Shown in pieces: positions 27,347 to 35,592 of a stretch of DNA of 64,000 bases. This stretch comes from Nostoc sp. FACHB-892 (lineage in GTDB: Bacteria > Cyanobacteriota > Cyanobacteriia > Cyanobacteriales > Nostocaceae): NCBI RefSeq assembly GCF_014698795.1, contig NZ_JACJTR010000003.1:248001-312000 (forward strand). Direction: 5' to 3'. The notes beneath the pieces were generated by a model. The model was not told the origin of the DNA and ran no database searches. It saw nothing but the letters and a program-made list of their open reading frames with translations. Position 1 is the first letter of the stretch. The number at the start of each line of letters is the position of its first letter. Position numbers and translations under genes: made by a program.

Positions 27347-27445
27347 TATGGCGGTTCTCATTTACGTGAGGTACACCCGTAAGGACACAGCACTGCCGTG
27401 TCCCTACACATTGCGTTGTATTACATCTGAATGGGAAGCGCTATA
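27347..27445. mobile_element. MITE-like repeat with imperfect terminal inverted repeats
   Basis: The left end tatggcggttctcatttacg and the inverted right end tatagcgcttcccattcaga match at most positions. TA is found at both borders. The centre carries the hairpin GGACAC...GTGTCC. The left end recurs in inverse orientation at 40318-40349 after the squalene-hopene cyclase gene. No transposase is encoded. Confidence 0.55.
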
Positions 27446-27461
27446 AGACAATTTAAAAAGC

Positions 27462-28160
27462 TCAAGGTTGAATAGTTTTCGCCGATTGGTTAAATAACAA
27501 GTCTCGTGACTGATCTGGATCAAGCGCTTGAGTTTTCAATGCTTCTGCTTTCTCATAGGCACGAGTTGTTGCCGGACGAGCTTTAATTGTCTCAAACCAC
27601 CGCTTGACGTGAGGAAAATCCTCTAGATTCTGACTTTGGCGCTCATAGCCCAGAATCCAGGGATAAGCAGCAATATCAGCGATGGAATAATCGCCAGCTA
27701 CAAATTCTCTATCTGCAAGTTGCTTATTCAGCACTGCATATAAGCGTCCCGTCTCATTCACGTAGCGGTTAATGGCATATTCAATCTTTTCGGGAGCGTA
27801 GGTGCTAAAGTGATGATTTTGTCCCGCCATTGGTCCCAACCCGGACATTTGCCAGAATAACCATTCTAAAACTTGAGTGCGATTACGTAAATCTTGGGGA
27901 ATCAATTTCCCGGTTTTTTCTGCTAAATATAGCAAGATTGCCCCAGACTCAAATATCGAAATCGGTGCGCCTCCATCTGCTGGTTCGTGGTCAATGATCG
28001 CAGGGATGCGATTGTTAGGAGAAATCTTTAAAAATTCCGGTTTAAATTGATCTCCAGCCCCAATATTCACAGGAATTATGGTATATTGCAAACCGACTTC
28101 TTCTAAGAAAATCGTAATTTTATGACCGTTTGGGGTTGTCCAATAATAAAGATCAATCAT
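27462..28160 (-). CDS. Glutathione S-transferase-like disulfide oxidoreductase (YfcG/YghU type)
   Basis: About 232 residues. The thioredoxin-like N-domain starts MIDLYYWTTPNGHKITIFLE, where the TPNG motif is typical of the Nu-class GST/YfcG group. NRIPAIIDH and IFESGAILLYLAEKTGKLIP follow, then an all-helical C-domain (EWLFWQMSGLGPMAGQNHHF). These enzymes bind glutathione and reduce disulfides. GAGGAA lies 8 bases before ATG 28160; a TTG at 28175 is a less likely start. It is monocistronic. Confidence 0.85.
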   Translation of the reverse strand: MIDLYYWTTPNGHKITIFLEEVGLQYTIIPVNIGAGDQFKPEFLKISPNNRIPAIIDHEPADGGAPISIFESGAILLYLAEKTGKLIPQDLRNRTQVLEWLFWQMSGLGPMAGQNHHFSTYAPEKIEYAINRYVNETGRLYAVLNKQLADREFVAGDYSIADIAAYPWILGYERQSQNLEDFPHVKRWFETIKARPATTRAYEKAEALKTQALDPDQSRDLLFNQSAKTIQP

Positions 28161-28423
28161 GGTTATTTTCCTCAAATTGTGCGATAGTTTTTTAAGTCAA
28201 TGGTGCGGACACCTCTTTCGCATTTCTCACCAAATCTGAAAATAAAGGGGTCAATAACTGCGAAAATCGTATATATAACAAGAATTTTAGCACTTTATAC
28301 CTAAAAGTATTGCCCTAGAGGTAAGATGGAAAATCGCTTTCAGGAATGGAGCTAAAGCGCCATACTGAACTATTGTGTGTAATCCAAAAATGCATGAGTC
28401 ATTTTTGAAGTGTAGTAAGCAAA

Positions 28424-28460
28424 AAGCTCTGCCTTTAGTTGTTTCAAAGAGGCAGAGCTT
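28424..28460 (-). terminator. Intrinsic terminator of the bacteriocin-like gene
   Basis: A perfect 11-bp inverted repeat, AAGCTCTGCCT and AGGCAGAGCTT, with a 15-base loop. On the minus strand the stem runs into TTTTTG. It lies about 65 bases after the stop of the 91-residue precursor gene on that strand. Confidence 0.75.
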
Positions 28461-28526
28461 AAGTAAGTGCATTTCTTGGCTAGAGTTGAGAAATGAGGTA
28501 GATTAAGTTGTTTAAGTTTTGTTAGT

Positions 28527-28802
28527 CTAATTTCCGTCTATTTGGTTTTTTCCCACAATTCCAGTTGCTTCTAAAGCTAGCTCACCTGCTGTGTAGAGTC
28601 CAAGTGCTGTCATGCCTCCGGTCTGAGTCACTGCATTGCCTGCATTATTCAAAGTTTTTACTGTGGCACGCTCAACTGTTTTTGTAACTTTCTTCCACCA
28701 ACTTTTACCTCCTGTTATTTGTTCGCAGCATTCATCTGATAAGTCTTCAAATAATTCTTCTTGGTTTTCAACTATCAGGTTTTTGTTTTTGTTTATAGAC
28801 AT
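28527..28802 (-). CDS. Double-glycine leader bacteriocin-like precursor (CTB family type)
   Basis: A 91-residue peptide. Residues 1-32 are a leader with ELFEDLSDECCEQITGG, the cyanobacterial LS-D/E-E-x-x-x-I/V-x-GG pattern recognised by peptidase-containing ABC transporters. Cleavage is expected after Gly32. The 59-residue core begins KSWWKKVTKTVERATVKTLN and is cationic at first, then hydrophobic with a GG/GLYTAG segment that could form a membrane helix. No transporter, modifying enzyme or immunity gene lies nearby, so processing must occur in trans. Its own terminator follows. The leader is clear; antimicrobial activity is inference. Confidence 0.75.
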   Translation of the reverse strand: MSINKNKNLIVENQEELFEDLSDECCEQITGGKSWWKKVTKTVERATVKTLNNAGNAVTQTGGMTALGLYTAGELALEATGIVGKNQIDGN

Positions 28803-29416
28803 GATGAATTCTTCTCCAGAATAAATAAGTTACGAAAATTTACTTTTTAGTTTTTGAGCAAGAAAATAATATTATTTATTGCTCTAACTATTAATTAGAT
28901 TAATCAAGAAGAATGTATATGCACAGACTTGACAATCCAGATTTGAAAAGATAGCAAGCCCTGTGACAATTTCTTTGCTCTTTTTTCAGTATTTATTATG
29001 AGCATTTTTCTTGTTTAATCTTAGTAAGTAAATATATGGAATTTAATCCGTTATATAGCCTTAATTACTATAATTATCAAGCTTTTTAATATATAATATT
29101 TTTGATATTTTGATATATAAATAATATTTATAAAATAATCATAAATTATTTATAGCCTTGCAGGACTTGTTTAAAGTTATCAATAAACATTCCTGAGTTG
29201 TTTCTACCTATTTTCCCTGAAATTGATTTTCTGAGCAGGTATCAATTGTATGAAAGGTTAAACTGGCGTAGCTGCTGTGGCTTGCAAACAAGACATTAGT
29301 TTTCGTTTTCGCATGTCTGTGGGTGGCGCGATCGCGTGGGGTGAGAAATCCCTCTGCGAACAATCGCCTTAATTAGTCTTGGCTTAATATTTTGCTTTGT
29401 CCGTTATCAGAAACCT
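28803..29416. other. AT-rich intergenic region
   Basis: About 600 bases, very AT-rich from 28850 to 29160. It contains the promoter region of the precursor gene and nothing I can identify beyond HIP1 sites near 29330. No conserved RNA was recognised. Confidence 0.5.
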
Positions 29417-30187
29417 TCATCTTTGCGGTGATTTGGCGATCGCTGCCCATACTCTGTGGTGAACCTGAAGAATTGGTGTAGGATATTTTGCTTCGAGTAA
29501 TGTCGCCAATTCCTGGTCAAACACTTCTACCTTTTCTAGCGTCAAACTGGCTCCTACACCAGCACTAGCCCGAATTCGACCCCGCCAAGCTTCGTGTGTA
29601 TAAGGTACAAATACATCATAAGAAAATGTGCGGATTTCTCGGAATCCTCCTTCGCCAATGTCTTGTAACCACAGGGGGTACAATCCATTACCACCACCCA
29701 GATTCCACGCTGGATTATGAGCCTTGATTAGTTGTTCTGTTGCTTCAACTACATTACCTTTTAAGGGTATCCAATCAAAATGAGCGATCGCAATCAAGCC
29801 ATTTCTTTTCAATATGCGAGTAATTTCTTGGACAGCACGAGGACGATCAAACCAATGCCAACACTGTCCGGCAGTGACTACATCAGCACTTGCGTCTGGT
29901 AACTCGGTATTCTCAGCAGTTGCAACTCGATAATCTACTTTGATTTGGGCAGGTTCGCTTAACTGTCTCGCTTGTTCTAAAAGTGATACTGATGGGTCTA
30001 TGCCAATTACATAAGCACCTCTATCTGCAAAGCCCCGCGCTAATGTTCCTGTTCCTGTACCAAGGTCAACAATGTACTGCCCTGGTAAACCTATACCATA
30101 TTCAGACAGTTTGTTAAATAATGAACTGGGAAAGCCAGCGCGGTGTTTTGCATAATCAACAGCAGTTGCACCAAAATCAATTTTCAT
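29417..30187 (-). CDS. Class I SAM-dependent methyltransferase
   Basis: A 256-residue methyltransferase (UbiE/Methyltransf_11 type). Motif I is YIVDLGTGTGTLARGFADRG, followed by VIGIDPS, then ATAENTELPDASADVVTAGQ with CWHWFD, typical of the YcgJ/small-molecule group. The substrate is unknown. Its start is 35 bases after the stop of the upstream SDR gene, so it is probably the last gene of the redox block. Confidence 0.8.
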   Translation of the reverse strand: MKIDFGATAVDYAKHRAGFPSSLFNKLSEYGIGLPGQYIVDLGTGTGTLARGFADRGAYVIGIDPSVSLLEQARQLSEPAQIKVDYRVATAENTELPDASADVVTAGQCWHWFDRPRAVQEITRILKRNGLIAIAHFDWIPLKGNVVEATEQLIKAHNPAWNLGGGNGLYPLWLQDIGEGGFREIRTFSYDVFVPYTHEAWRGRIRASAGVGASLTLEKVEVFDQELATLLEAKYPTPILQVHHRVWAAIAKSPQR

Positions 30188-30221
30188 ATGTTCAAAACTA
30201 TTCTTGTAACAATTGTCTAGG

Positions 30222-30911
30222 CTAGAAGTTCTCTACCCAAGGACGTAGTTCTACTTCCCATGTCCAAGCACTGCGGGGTTGGCGTAAAATGCTGAGATAA
30301 GTTTGAGCGATCGCATCAGGGTCAAGAGTACTATCAGGATTATCTAATGGATCTTGGCGGACTGTGGAGCGGATTGCACCATCAATCACAAAATGCGCCA
30401 CATGGATATTCTTTGGTGCTAATTCCCTAGCAATACTTTGAGCTAAACCGCGTAGTGCAAATTTACCCATTGCAAAAGGAGCAGACAGAGGATAACCCTT
30501 GATACTCGCTGAGGCTCCAGTAAAAAAGATAGCACCACCGCCAAGCTGTAAAAACCTTTTGGTAGCAGCTTGGGCGACGAGAAAGGCTCCATAGGCAGTT
30601 ACATCTAGGGTTTTTGCCACCTCACTAGGGTCTAGATCAACAAGAGATCCCCGCACCCGGAAACTGGGATTGTAAATGACAACATTTGGAGAACCGAGCT
30701 TATTTTCAACATCAATAAATAACTGTTCTACTTCATCTGCCTTTGAGGCATCAGCAGCGAAACTAACTGCGCCAATTTCACTGCTCAATTGAGTGAGTTT
30801 TTCAATTTGGCGAGCTGCTAAAGCTACGGTGAATCCTTCTTTTGCAAATAGGCGGGCTAAAGATGCACTCAGCCCACTACCTGCACCGACAATTAAAGCT
30901 GTTGTTGGCAT
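30222..30911 (-). CDS. SDR family protein with Phe at the catalytic Tyr position
   Basis: A short-chain dehydrogenase of about 229 residues: TALIVGAGSGLSASLARLFA is the Rossmann nucleotide-binding start, YNPSFRVRGSLVDLD replaces the NNAG segment, and AIFFTGASASIKGYPLSAPF carries the Ser. The expected YxxxK reads FAMGK, so the catalytic Tyr is Phe while Lys remains. Either the activity differs or the protein is non-catalytic. AAGGAG 8 bases before ATG 30911 fixes the start against the longer frame from 30947. It lies in the row of minus-strand oxidoreductase genes. Confidence 0.8.
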   Translation of the reverse strand: MPTTALIVGAGSGLSASLARLFAKEGFTVALAARQIEKLTQLSSEIGAVSFAADASKADEVEQLFIDVENKLGSPNVVIYNPSFRVRGSLVDLDPSEVAKTLDVTAYGAFLVAQAATKRFLQLGGGAIFFTGASASIKGYPLSAPFAMGKFALRGLAQSIARELAPKNIHVAHFVIDGAIRSTVRQDPLDNPDSTLDPDAIAQTYLSILRQPRSAWTWEVELRPWVENF

Positions 30912-31076
30912 AAATTCAATTCTCCTTGGTGAACTACCCCACCGCATAGGCGCATGGGGAATGCCGCGATTCAGTTCAAAATTTTAGTCAGTTGAACGCA
31001 CCCCCTCTAACTCAAATATAGATGGGGTGCGTTAAAACAGTTATATAAAGAAATTTAATGCCCGATTCAGAGAGAA

Positions 31077-31742
31077 CTACCCAACATAAGGGTTCCCGAT
31101 TTTATCCACAGAGACGTTGGAGGAGAATGGCAAACGACCTGGATTTAAGCGTGGTTCTGCTGCATAGCCAACAGGAACTAAAACAGCGATCGCTAAATCT
31201 GGATTATCCCCAGCACCAATCACTTCTTTTACTTGATCCTCAATCCAACCGTTCATAAAACAAGTGGATAATCCCAAACTTTCTGCCGCTAACACTAAAT
31301 GAGTAGCAGCAATGATCGCATCTTTGATCGCATATTCGCGTCGCTTGTCGCCTAAGCTAGCTTGGAATTGCGGAATGGAGGTTTTAAAGTAGTTTACCGT
31401 ACCTTCATTCCATGCTCCAGTTTCGAGTCCCCGCTCCAGAATCGGGGTCAAGTCTTGTTCGCCTGCGTTAGGATCGGCAGCAAACACAAAGGTTACAGGT
31501 GCTTGGACAATTTGCTGTTGATTCCACGATGCGGCTGACAATGCTGCCTTTTGCGCTTCATCTTGTACAATAATAATTTGCCAGTCTTGCATATTAAAGC
31601 TGCTGGGTGCTGCCACGGTCAACTCTACCAGTTGCTTGAGCAGTTCTGGGGTGATGGGGTCTGTTTTAAAAGTTTTGATTGAGCGGCGTTGAGCGATCGC
31701 ACTTGGTACATCTAAAGGTTGGGTTTGAGTGATCGAACTCAT
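31077..31742 (-). CDS. Nitroreductase family protein
   Basis: A 221-residue FMN-dependent nitroreductase-like enzyme: AIAQRRSIKTFKTDPITPEL is the FMN-binding start (RRSxR-like), AAPSSFNMQDWQIIIVQDEA the second contact, and ATHLVLAAESLGLSTCFMNG the dimer-core motif. It reduces nitro or quinone compounds with NAD(P)H by family knowledge. It sits between an SDR and an Old Yellow Enzyme, consistent with electrophile detoxification. Confidence 0.88.
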   Translation of the reverse strand: MSSITQTQPLDVPSAIAQRRSIKTFKTDPITPELLKQLVELTVAAPSSFNMQDWQIIIVQDEAQKAALSAASWNQQQIVQAPVTFVFAADPNAGEQDLTPILERGLETGAWNEGTVNYFKTSIPQFQASLGDKRREYAIKDAIIAATHLVLAAESLGLSTCFMNGWIEDQVKEVIGAGDNPDLAIAVLVPVGYAAEPRLNPGRLPFSSNVSVDKIGNPYVG

Positions 31743-31850
31743 AAGATTCTCCTTCCTGATAGTTGGGTTATGAAGTTGCTGGAGCGATTTTTAGGATTGT
31801 CCGAAATAATCTAGTGGTGTAAAAAGTTGCTTGAAAATAGATTAGCAGAA

Positions 31851-32963
31851 TTATGCGTTAGCTACTGGCTCATTAGCAGCTGACCAAAATGGATAGTCTG
31901 TATATCCCTTTTCATCGCCACCATAAAAGGTTGCTTGATTTGCTTGATTTAGTGGTGCATTTAAAGCCAAGCGTCTGGGTAAATCGGGATTTGATATAAA
32001 TAATGTGCCAAAGGCAACTAAATCTGCTGCTTTGTTTGCCAGTACAGCATCGCCTTTTTCACGGGTATAACCACCATTGACGATGAGTGTACCTGTAAAG
32101 CGATCGCGTATATGACTAGTAGGTACAATTATCCCGCCATGTCTAATGTCTGCCTCTGTTGCCTCAAAAATATGCAGATATGCCAAATTAAACTGGTTCA
32201 ATGCTTGAGCCGCATAACCAAATGTCTCCAAAGGATTGGAGTCACCTATATCGTTAAAAGTCCCGCTGGGAGATAAACGTACTCCTACCCGGTTAGAATC
32301 CCACACACTAGTTACTGCCTCTGTTACCTCCAACAAAAATCGAGTGCGATTTTCAATGGAACCGCCATATTTATCTGTGCGCTGATTGGTGCGATCGCGG
32401 AGAAACTGATCTATTAAATAACCATTAGCTCCGTGAATTTCTACCCCATCAAACCCAGCCGCTAGGGCATTTGCTGCTCCCTGACGATACTGTTCGACTA
32501 TCTGCGGTATTTCCGATGTTTCTAAAGCACGGGGAGTTACAAAGGGTTTTGGCCCCTCATAGGTTGAAGCTTCACCTTTAGCAGCAATGGCAGAAGGTGC
32601 CACAGGTAAAGCTCCATTCGGTTGTAAGTCTGGGTGAGAAATCCTGCCTACGTGCCATAGTTGCAGAAAAATTCTCCCTCCCTGCTGATGCACGGAATCA
32701 GTCACTAACTTCCAGCCCTCCACCTGTTCTGATGAATGAATTCCTGGTGTAGCGGGATAACCCTGTCCTTCAGGAGTTACTTGTGTTGCTTCTGCAATAA
32801 TCAGTCCGGCAGAAGCACGTTGAGTGTAGTAGGTAGCATTAAGTTGGTGTGGTACATTTCCTTGACCTGCCCTATTTCGGGTTAAGGGTGCCATCACAAT
32901 CCGGTTTGGTAGTTCCAGATTTCCTAATTGGTAAGAAGAAAATAAATTGATATCAGTAGTCAT
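31851..32963 (-). CDS. Alkene reductase (Old Yellow Enzyme family, NemA-like)
   Basis: A 370-residue FMN-binding TIM-barrel ene-reductase. Motifs are IVMAPLTRNRAGQGNVPHQL, the substrate His pair region GVEIHGANGYLIDQFLRDRT, and the phosphate-binding C-terminal part LIVNGGYTREKGDAVLANKA with LVAFGTLFISNPDL. Length is typical. It reduces activated C=C bonds (for example N-ethylmaleimide) with NADPH. It is located between the SDR and nitroreductase genes in the probable RexT regulon. Confidence 0.92.
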   Translation of the reverse strand: MTTDINLFSSYQLGNLELPNRIVMAPLTRNRAGQGNVPHQLNATYYTQRASAGLIIAEATQVTPEGQGYPATPGIHSSEQVEGWKLVTDSVHQQGGRIFLQLWHVGRISHPDLQPNGALPVAPSAIAAKGEASTYEGPKPFVTPRALETSEIPQIVEQYRQGAANALAAGFDGVEIHGANGYLIDQFLRDRTNQRTDKYGGSIENRTRFLLEVTEAVTSVWDSNRVGVRLSPSGTFNDIGDSNPLETFGYAAQALNQFNLAYLHIFEATEADIRHGGIIVPTSHIRDRFTGTLIVNGGYTREKGDAVLANKAADLVAFGTLFISNPDLPRRLALNAPLNQANQATFYGGDEKGYTDYPFWSAANEPVANA

Positions 32964-33087
32964 GTTATTTACTCCAATTCAAAACTTTTGAACCCACCAA
33001 GGTGAGTTTTGTTTGTGTAGACGCGGTTTTTAACCGCCCTTTTCACGTAAAGTTGACTGTACGCCTGCTACAGATGTGGTTCAAATA

Positions 33088-33882
33088 CTAAACAATCGAT
33101 CGAATAACGCCACCATCTACCCGCAAAGCTGCACCATTAGTTGCTGAAGCTACGGGACTACAAAGGTAAACTACGATCGCAGCTACTTCTTCATTAGTTG
33201 CAAAGCGTTTGATTAGGGAACTGGGACGTACTTTTTGGAAAAACTCAGCCTCAACTTCACCTGCACTAATGCCACGTTCCTGCGCCAGCTTAGTGATAAA
33301 GTCTTCAACTCCTTCTGAACGGGTTGGCCCTGGTAGAACGGAGTTTACCGTGACTCCAGTCCCGATAGTCATTTCTGCTAGACCTCGTGCAATAGCTAGC
33401 TGCGCTGTCTTAGTTGTGCCATAGTGAATCATTTCCACTGGGATCTGAATGGCAGATTCGCTAGAGATAAAAATTATCCGCCCCCAGTTTTGCTCTAGCT
33501 GCTTTTGCAGATATTGCCGACTTAAACGGACTCCACTGAGAACGTTAACCTCAAATATGTTTAACCAGTCTTTATCAGTAATATCAAAGAAGGTTTTTGG
33601 TTCATAAATACCGACATTATTTATGAGAATATCAACGTGAGGAACTTCTTGAAAAAGTTGCTCTACCCCTGATGCAGTGCCTGCGTCAGCAACAATACCA
33701 GAAATTTTCGCTTCGGGTGTACAATGCTTAATTTTGGCGATCGCTTGGGCTACTCTTTCTTCAGACCGACCGTTGACAATTACTGATGCACCTTCTTGAG
33801 CTAACCCAAGGGCAATCGCAAAACCAATACCTGCGGTTGAGCCACTCACCAGCGCGGATTTACCATGCAATTTCAAGTCCAT
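33088..33882 (-). CDS. SDR family oxidoreductase
   Basis: A 264-residue classical short-chain dehydrogenase: SALVSGSTAGIGFAIALGLA (TGxxxGxG cofactor site), LINNVGIYEPK (NNAG-like), IIFISSESAIQIPVEMIHYG with YGTTK as the intact YxxxK catalytic motif, and GPTRSEG. The substrate is unknown. It is the first gene after thioredoxin in the minus-strand redox row, about 215 bases downstream of it. That gap holds a CTAAGCGCC/GGTGCTTAG hairpin (about 33977-34005). Confidence 0.88.
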   Translation of the reverse strand: MDLKLHGKSALVSGSTAGIGFAIALGLAQEGASVIVNGRSEERVAQAIAKIKHCTPEAKISGIVADAGTASGVEQLFQEVPHVDILINNVGIYEPKTFFDITDKDWLNIFEVNVLSGVRLSRQYLQKQLEQNWGRIIFISSESAIQIPVEMIHYGTTKTAQLAIARGLAEMTIGTGVTVNSVLPGPTRSEGVEDFITKLAQERGISAGEVEAEFFQKVRPSSLIKRFATNEEVAAIVVYLCSPVASATNGAALRVDGGVIRSIV

Positions 33883-34096
33883 TTCGCTCTTTCCCCGTTA
33901 ATTGAAACAGAATGATCTAGGATTGGGGATTGGGTAGTGGGGATCAGGGAAAATAGGAGGGGGACAAGGAGAAAGGTCTAAGCGCCAGAAGTCGGTGCTT
34001 AGAACTTTAGAGGGACAAGGGGGACAAAGAATATTCAAGAAGTCTTTCCTAAATCCCCAGTCCCTAGTCCCTAGTGCCTAATCCCTTTCACTTAAA

Positions 34097-34420
34097 TTAA
34101 AGATGCTGTGCTAAGGTCTTATTCAAGGTAGTTTTTGGGACTGCCCCTACGACAGTGTCAACCTGCCGACCTCCCTTAAAAACCATCAGCGTCGGGATGC
34201 TGCGAATTCCATAATGGCTGGCGACAGTAGGATTCTGATCTGTGTTTAGCTTCACAAATTTTACCTGTCCCTCGTATTCAGTAGCGACTTCATCGACTAC
34301 TGGGCCTACCATCCGGCAAGGGCCGCACCACGGGGCCCAAAAGTCTACTAAGACTGGAATTTCACTTTCCAAAACTTCTTGCTTGAATGTGGCTTCTGTG
34401 ACATTTGTAATGGATGACAT
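34097..34420 (-). CDS. trxA: Thioredoxin (TrxA2-like)
   Basis: A 107-residue thioredoxin with the active site WCGPC at residues 31-35, [20 protein letters not shown], the cis-Pro loop [17 protein letters not shown], and no extra domains. It reduces protein disulfides in the cytoplasm. It is divergent from the ArsR-type regulator at 34502 across an 81-base intergenic region with a palindrome. In Anabaena the RexT regulator lies next to and represses trxA2, and this arrangement matches. Confidence 0.93.
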   Translation of the reverse strand: MSSITNVTEATFKQEVLESEIPVLVDFWAPWCGPCRMVGPVVDEVATEYEGQVKFVKLNTDQNPTVASHYGIRSIPTLMVFKGGRQVDTVVGAVPKTTLNKTLAQHL

Positions 34421-34447
34421 AAAATTGCCTTCCTAATTAATTCTATA

Positions 34448-34464
34448 ATTCGATAATATCGAAT
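34448..34464. promoter_or_regulatory. Palindromic operator between trxA and rexT
   Basis: ATTCGAT-aat-ATCGAAT, a perfect 7-bp inverted repeat with a 3-base centre. It lies 28 bases before the trxA ATG and 38 bases before the rexT ATG, where it could control both promoters. ArsR-family proteins bind such AT-rich palindromes. That RexT binds here is inference. Confidence 0.65.
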
Positions 34465-34501
34465 AATAAAAATATATGCCACCTGATGAGATAATGCAAC
34501 T

Positions 34502-34852
34502 ATGAAATTTCTTTATCATCCAGATAGAAAAAATATTTCTTTACCGGGAGTGCTGTATGCATTGGGCGATCCAGTCCGGCTAGAGATTGTGCGGCGGTTG
34601 GCTACTGAGGGGGAACAATGCTGTGCGAGTTTTGATTTTGCGATCGCTAAGTCTACCATGTCCAATCACTTCAAGATTTTGCGGGAGTCGGGGATAGTCT
34701 TTACACGTAAAGAAGGGACACATCACATTAACATCCTGCGGCGTGAAGATTTAGAGATGCTGTTTCCAGGGTTGCTCGATGCGATATTGAAAGCGGCTCA
34801 ACCATTACCTATTAGTCCTGCGAGTGATAAACAAACAGCTGCAAGGATTTAA
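34502..34852 (+). CDS. rexT: ArsR-family redox-sensing repressor, RexT-like
   Basis: A 116-residue winged-helix protein: GVLYALGDPVRLEIVRRLAT, then EGEQCCASFDFAIAKSTMSN with HFKILRESGIV as recognition helix, and FTRKEGTHHINILRRED as wing. Cys40-Cys41 form a vicinal pair. Anabaena/Nostoc RexT senses H2O2 through a disulfide between Cys40 and Cys41 and controls trxA2. The same residues and divergent trxA neighbour make this assignment strong. It probably represses the redox gene row and itself until oxidised. Confidence 0.85.
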   Translation: MKFLYHPDRKNISLPGVLYALGDPVRLEIVRRLATEGEQCCASFDFAIAKSTMSNHFKILRESGIVFTRKEGTHHINILRREDLEMLFPGLLDAILKAAQPLPISPASDKQTAARI

Positions 34853-34890
34853 GGGCATGGGGCATTGGGTATAGGGCGATCGCTACCTGT

Positions 34891-35132
34891 TTAAGAATCT
34901 TCTCGTGTTTCTTTCTGTATTTCTAAATCAGCAAAGATATCATGTTGTTCTCGAAAAAGCCTCGGAGTCTAAGAAGCAATAAAATCAATATCCTTACTCC
35001 AGCGATATTCTTCAAACTTAAATGCAAGAAGGGTTTCGCCACCGAAGTAAGCATAACCCTTCCTAAGTATGTCCGAATTTAAAGATTCAAGAGCTGTGAA
35101 ATTTTATTATGATATTCAAACCTGGAAGTCAT
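34891..35132 (-). pseudogene. AbiEii/AbiGii-type nucleotidyltransferase toxin remnant
   Basis: From ATG 35132, MTSRFEYHNKISQ is followed after a one-base frameshift by ALESLNSDILRKGYAYFGGE, TLLAFKFEEYRWSKDIDFIA, S, stop (34969-34971). GGETLLAFK and the DID motif are the nucleotidyltransferase core of the AbiEii/DUF1814 toxin family (usually GGGT). A last piece, EQHDIFADLEIQKETREDS, lies in another frame to 34891. The gene is therefore frameshifted and largely deleted. Its ATG overlaps the TGA of the next upstream gene (ATGA). Confidence 0.6.
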
Positions 35133-35365
35133 AAACAAACTTGCAACCAGGATTTATAGCGTCTGGCGATTTCCTTAAGGAAATTGAGTTCTTCACCTTC
35201 AAGATTATTAAATAGGTTGCGATATTGCCAGCCACGCTCGTAGCGACTCAGCATTTTCTCTAAAGTAAACCGATATACATCGGCAGTCTGCCAACAAATT
35301 GACTCCAGAAAAGGCAGCTTTTTGGGGATACTAATAGAATTATCTTTTGGTGTTGCGGTTGTCAT
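35129..35365 (-). CDS. Small protein, likely partner of the decayed AbiEii gene
   Basis: A 78-residue protein (ISIPKKLPFLESICWQTADV, then YRFTLEKMLSRYERGWQYRN, LFNNLEGEELNFLKEIARRY). The family is unknown to me by name, but the ATGA overlap with the AbiEii-like gene indicates translational coupling, so it was probably the first gene of that pair. It has no recognisable DNA-binding domain. Its partner is now broken. Confidence 0.6.
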   Translation of the reverse strand: MTTATPKDNSISIPKKLPFLESICWQTADVYRFTLEKMLSRYERGWQYRNLFNNLEGEELNFLKEIARRYKSWLQVCL

Positions 35366-35592
35366 AATTCATTTAATCAACCACTTTCGGCTTACTTGAA
35401 TTTTAGCTTTCGCGCTTTATATTTAGCCACTGTATTTGAGAAGGACAAATCACTGGTGAAATGGTGAAATATAAGGCAGGTGATCCAAAAAATCTACGTA
35501 CCGCTAAGTATTAGCGTGTGAATGTTTGTGCGTACGATGGATGGTGTGGGAGGGGCAGGAGAAACACATACCTTGGCTCGATTGGGCCGCTT

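Noticed and set aside
28283..28476. 61-codon minus ORF downstream of the bacteriocin-like gene
   Set aside because: It covers the terminator hairpin and has no ribosome site or recognisable feature.
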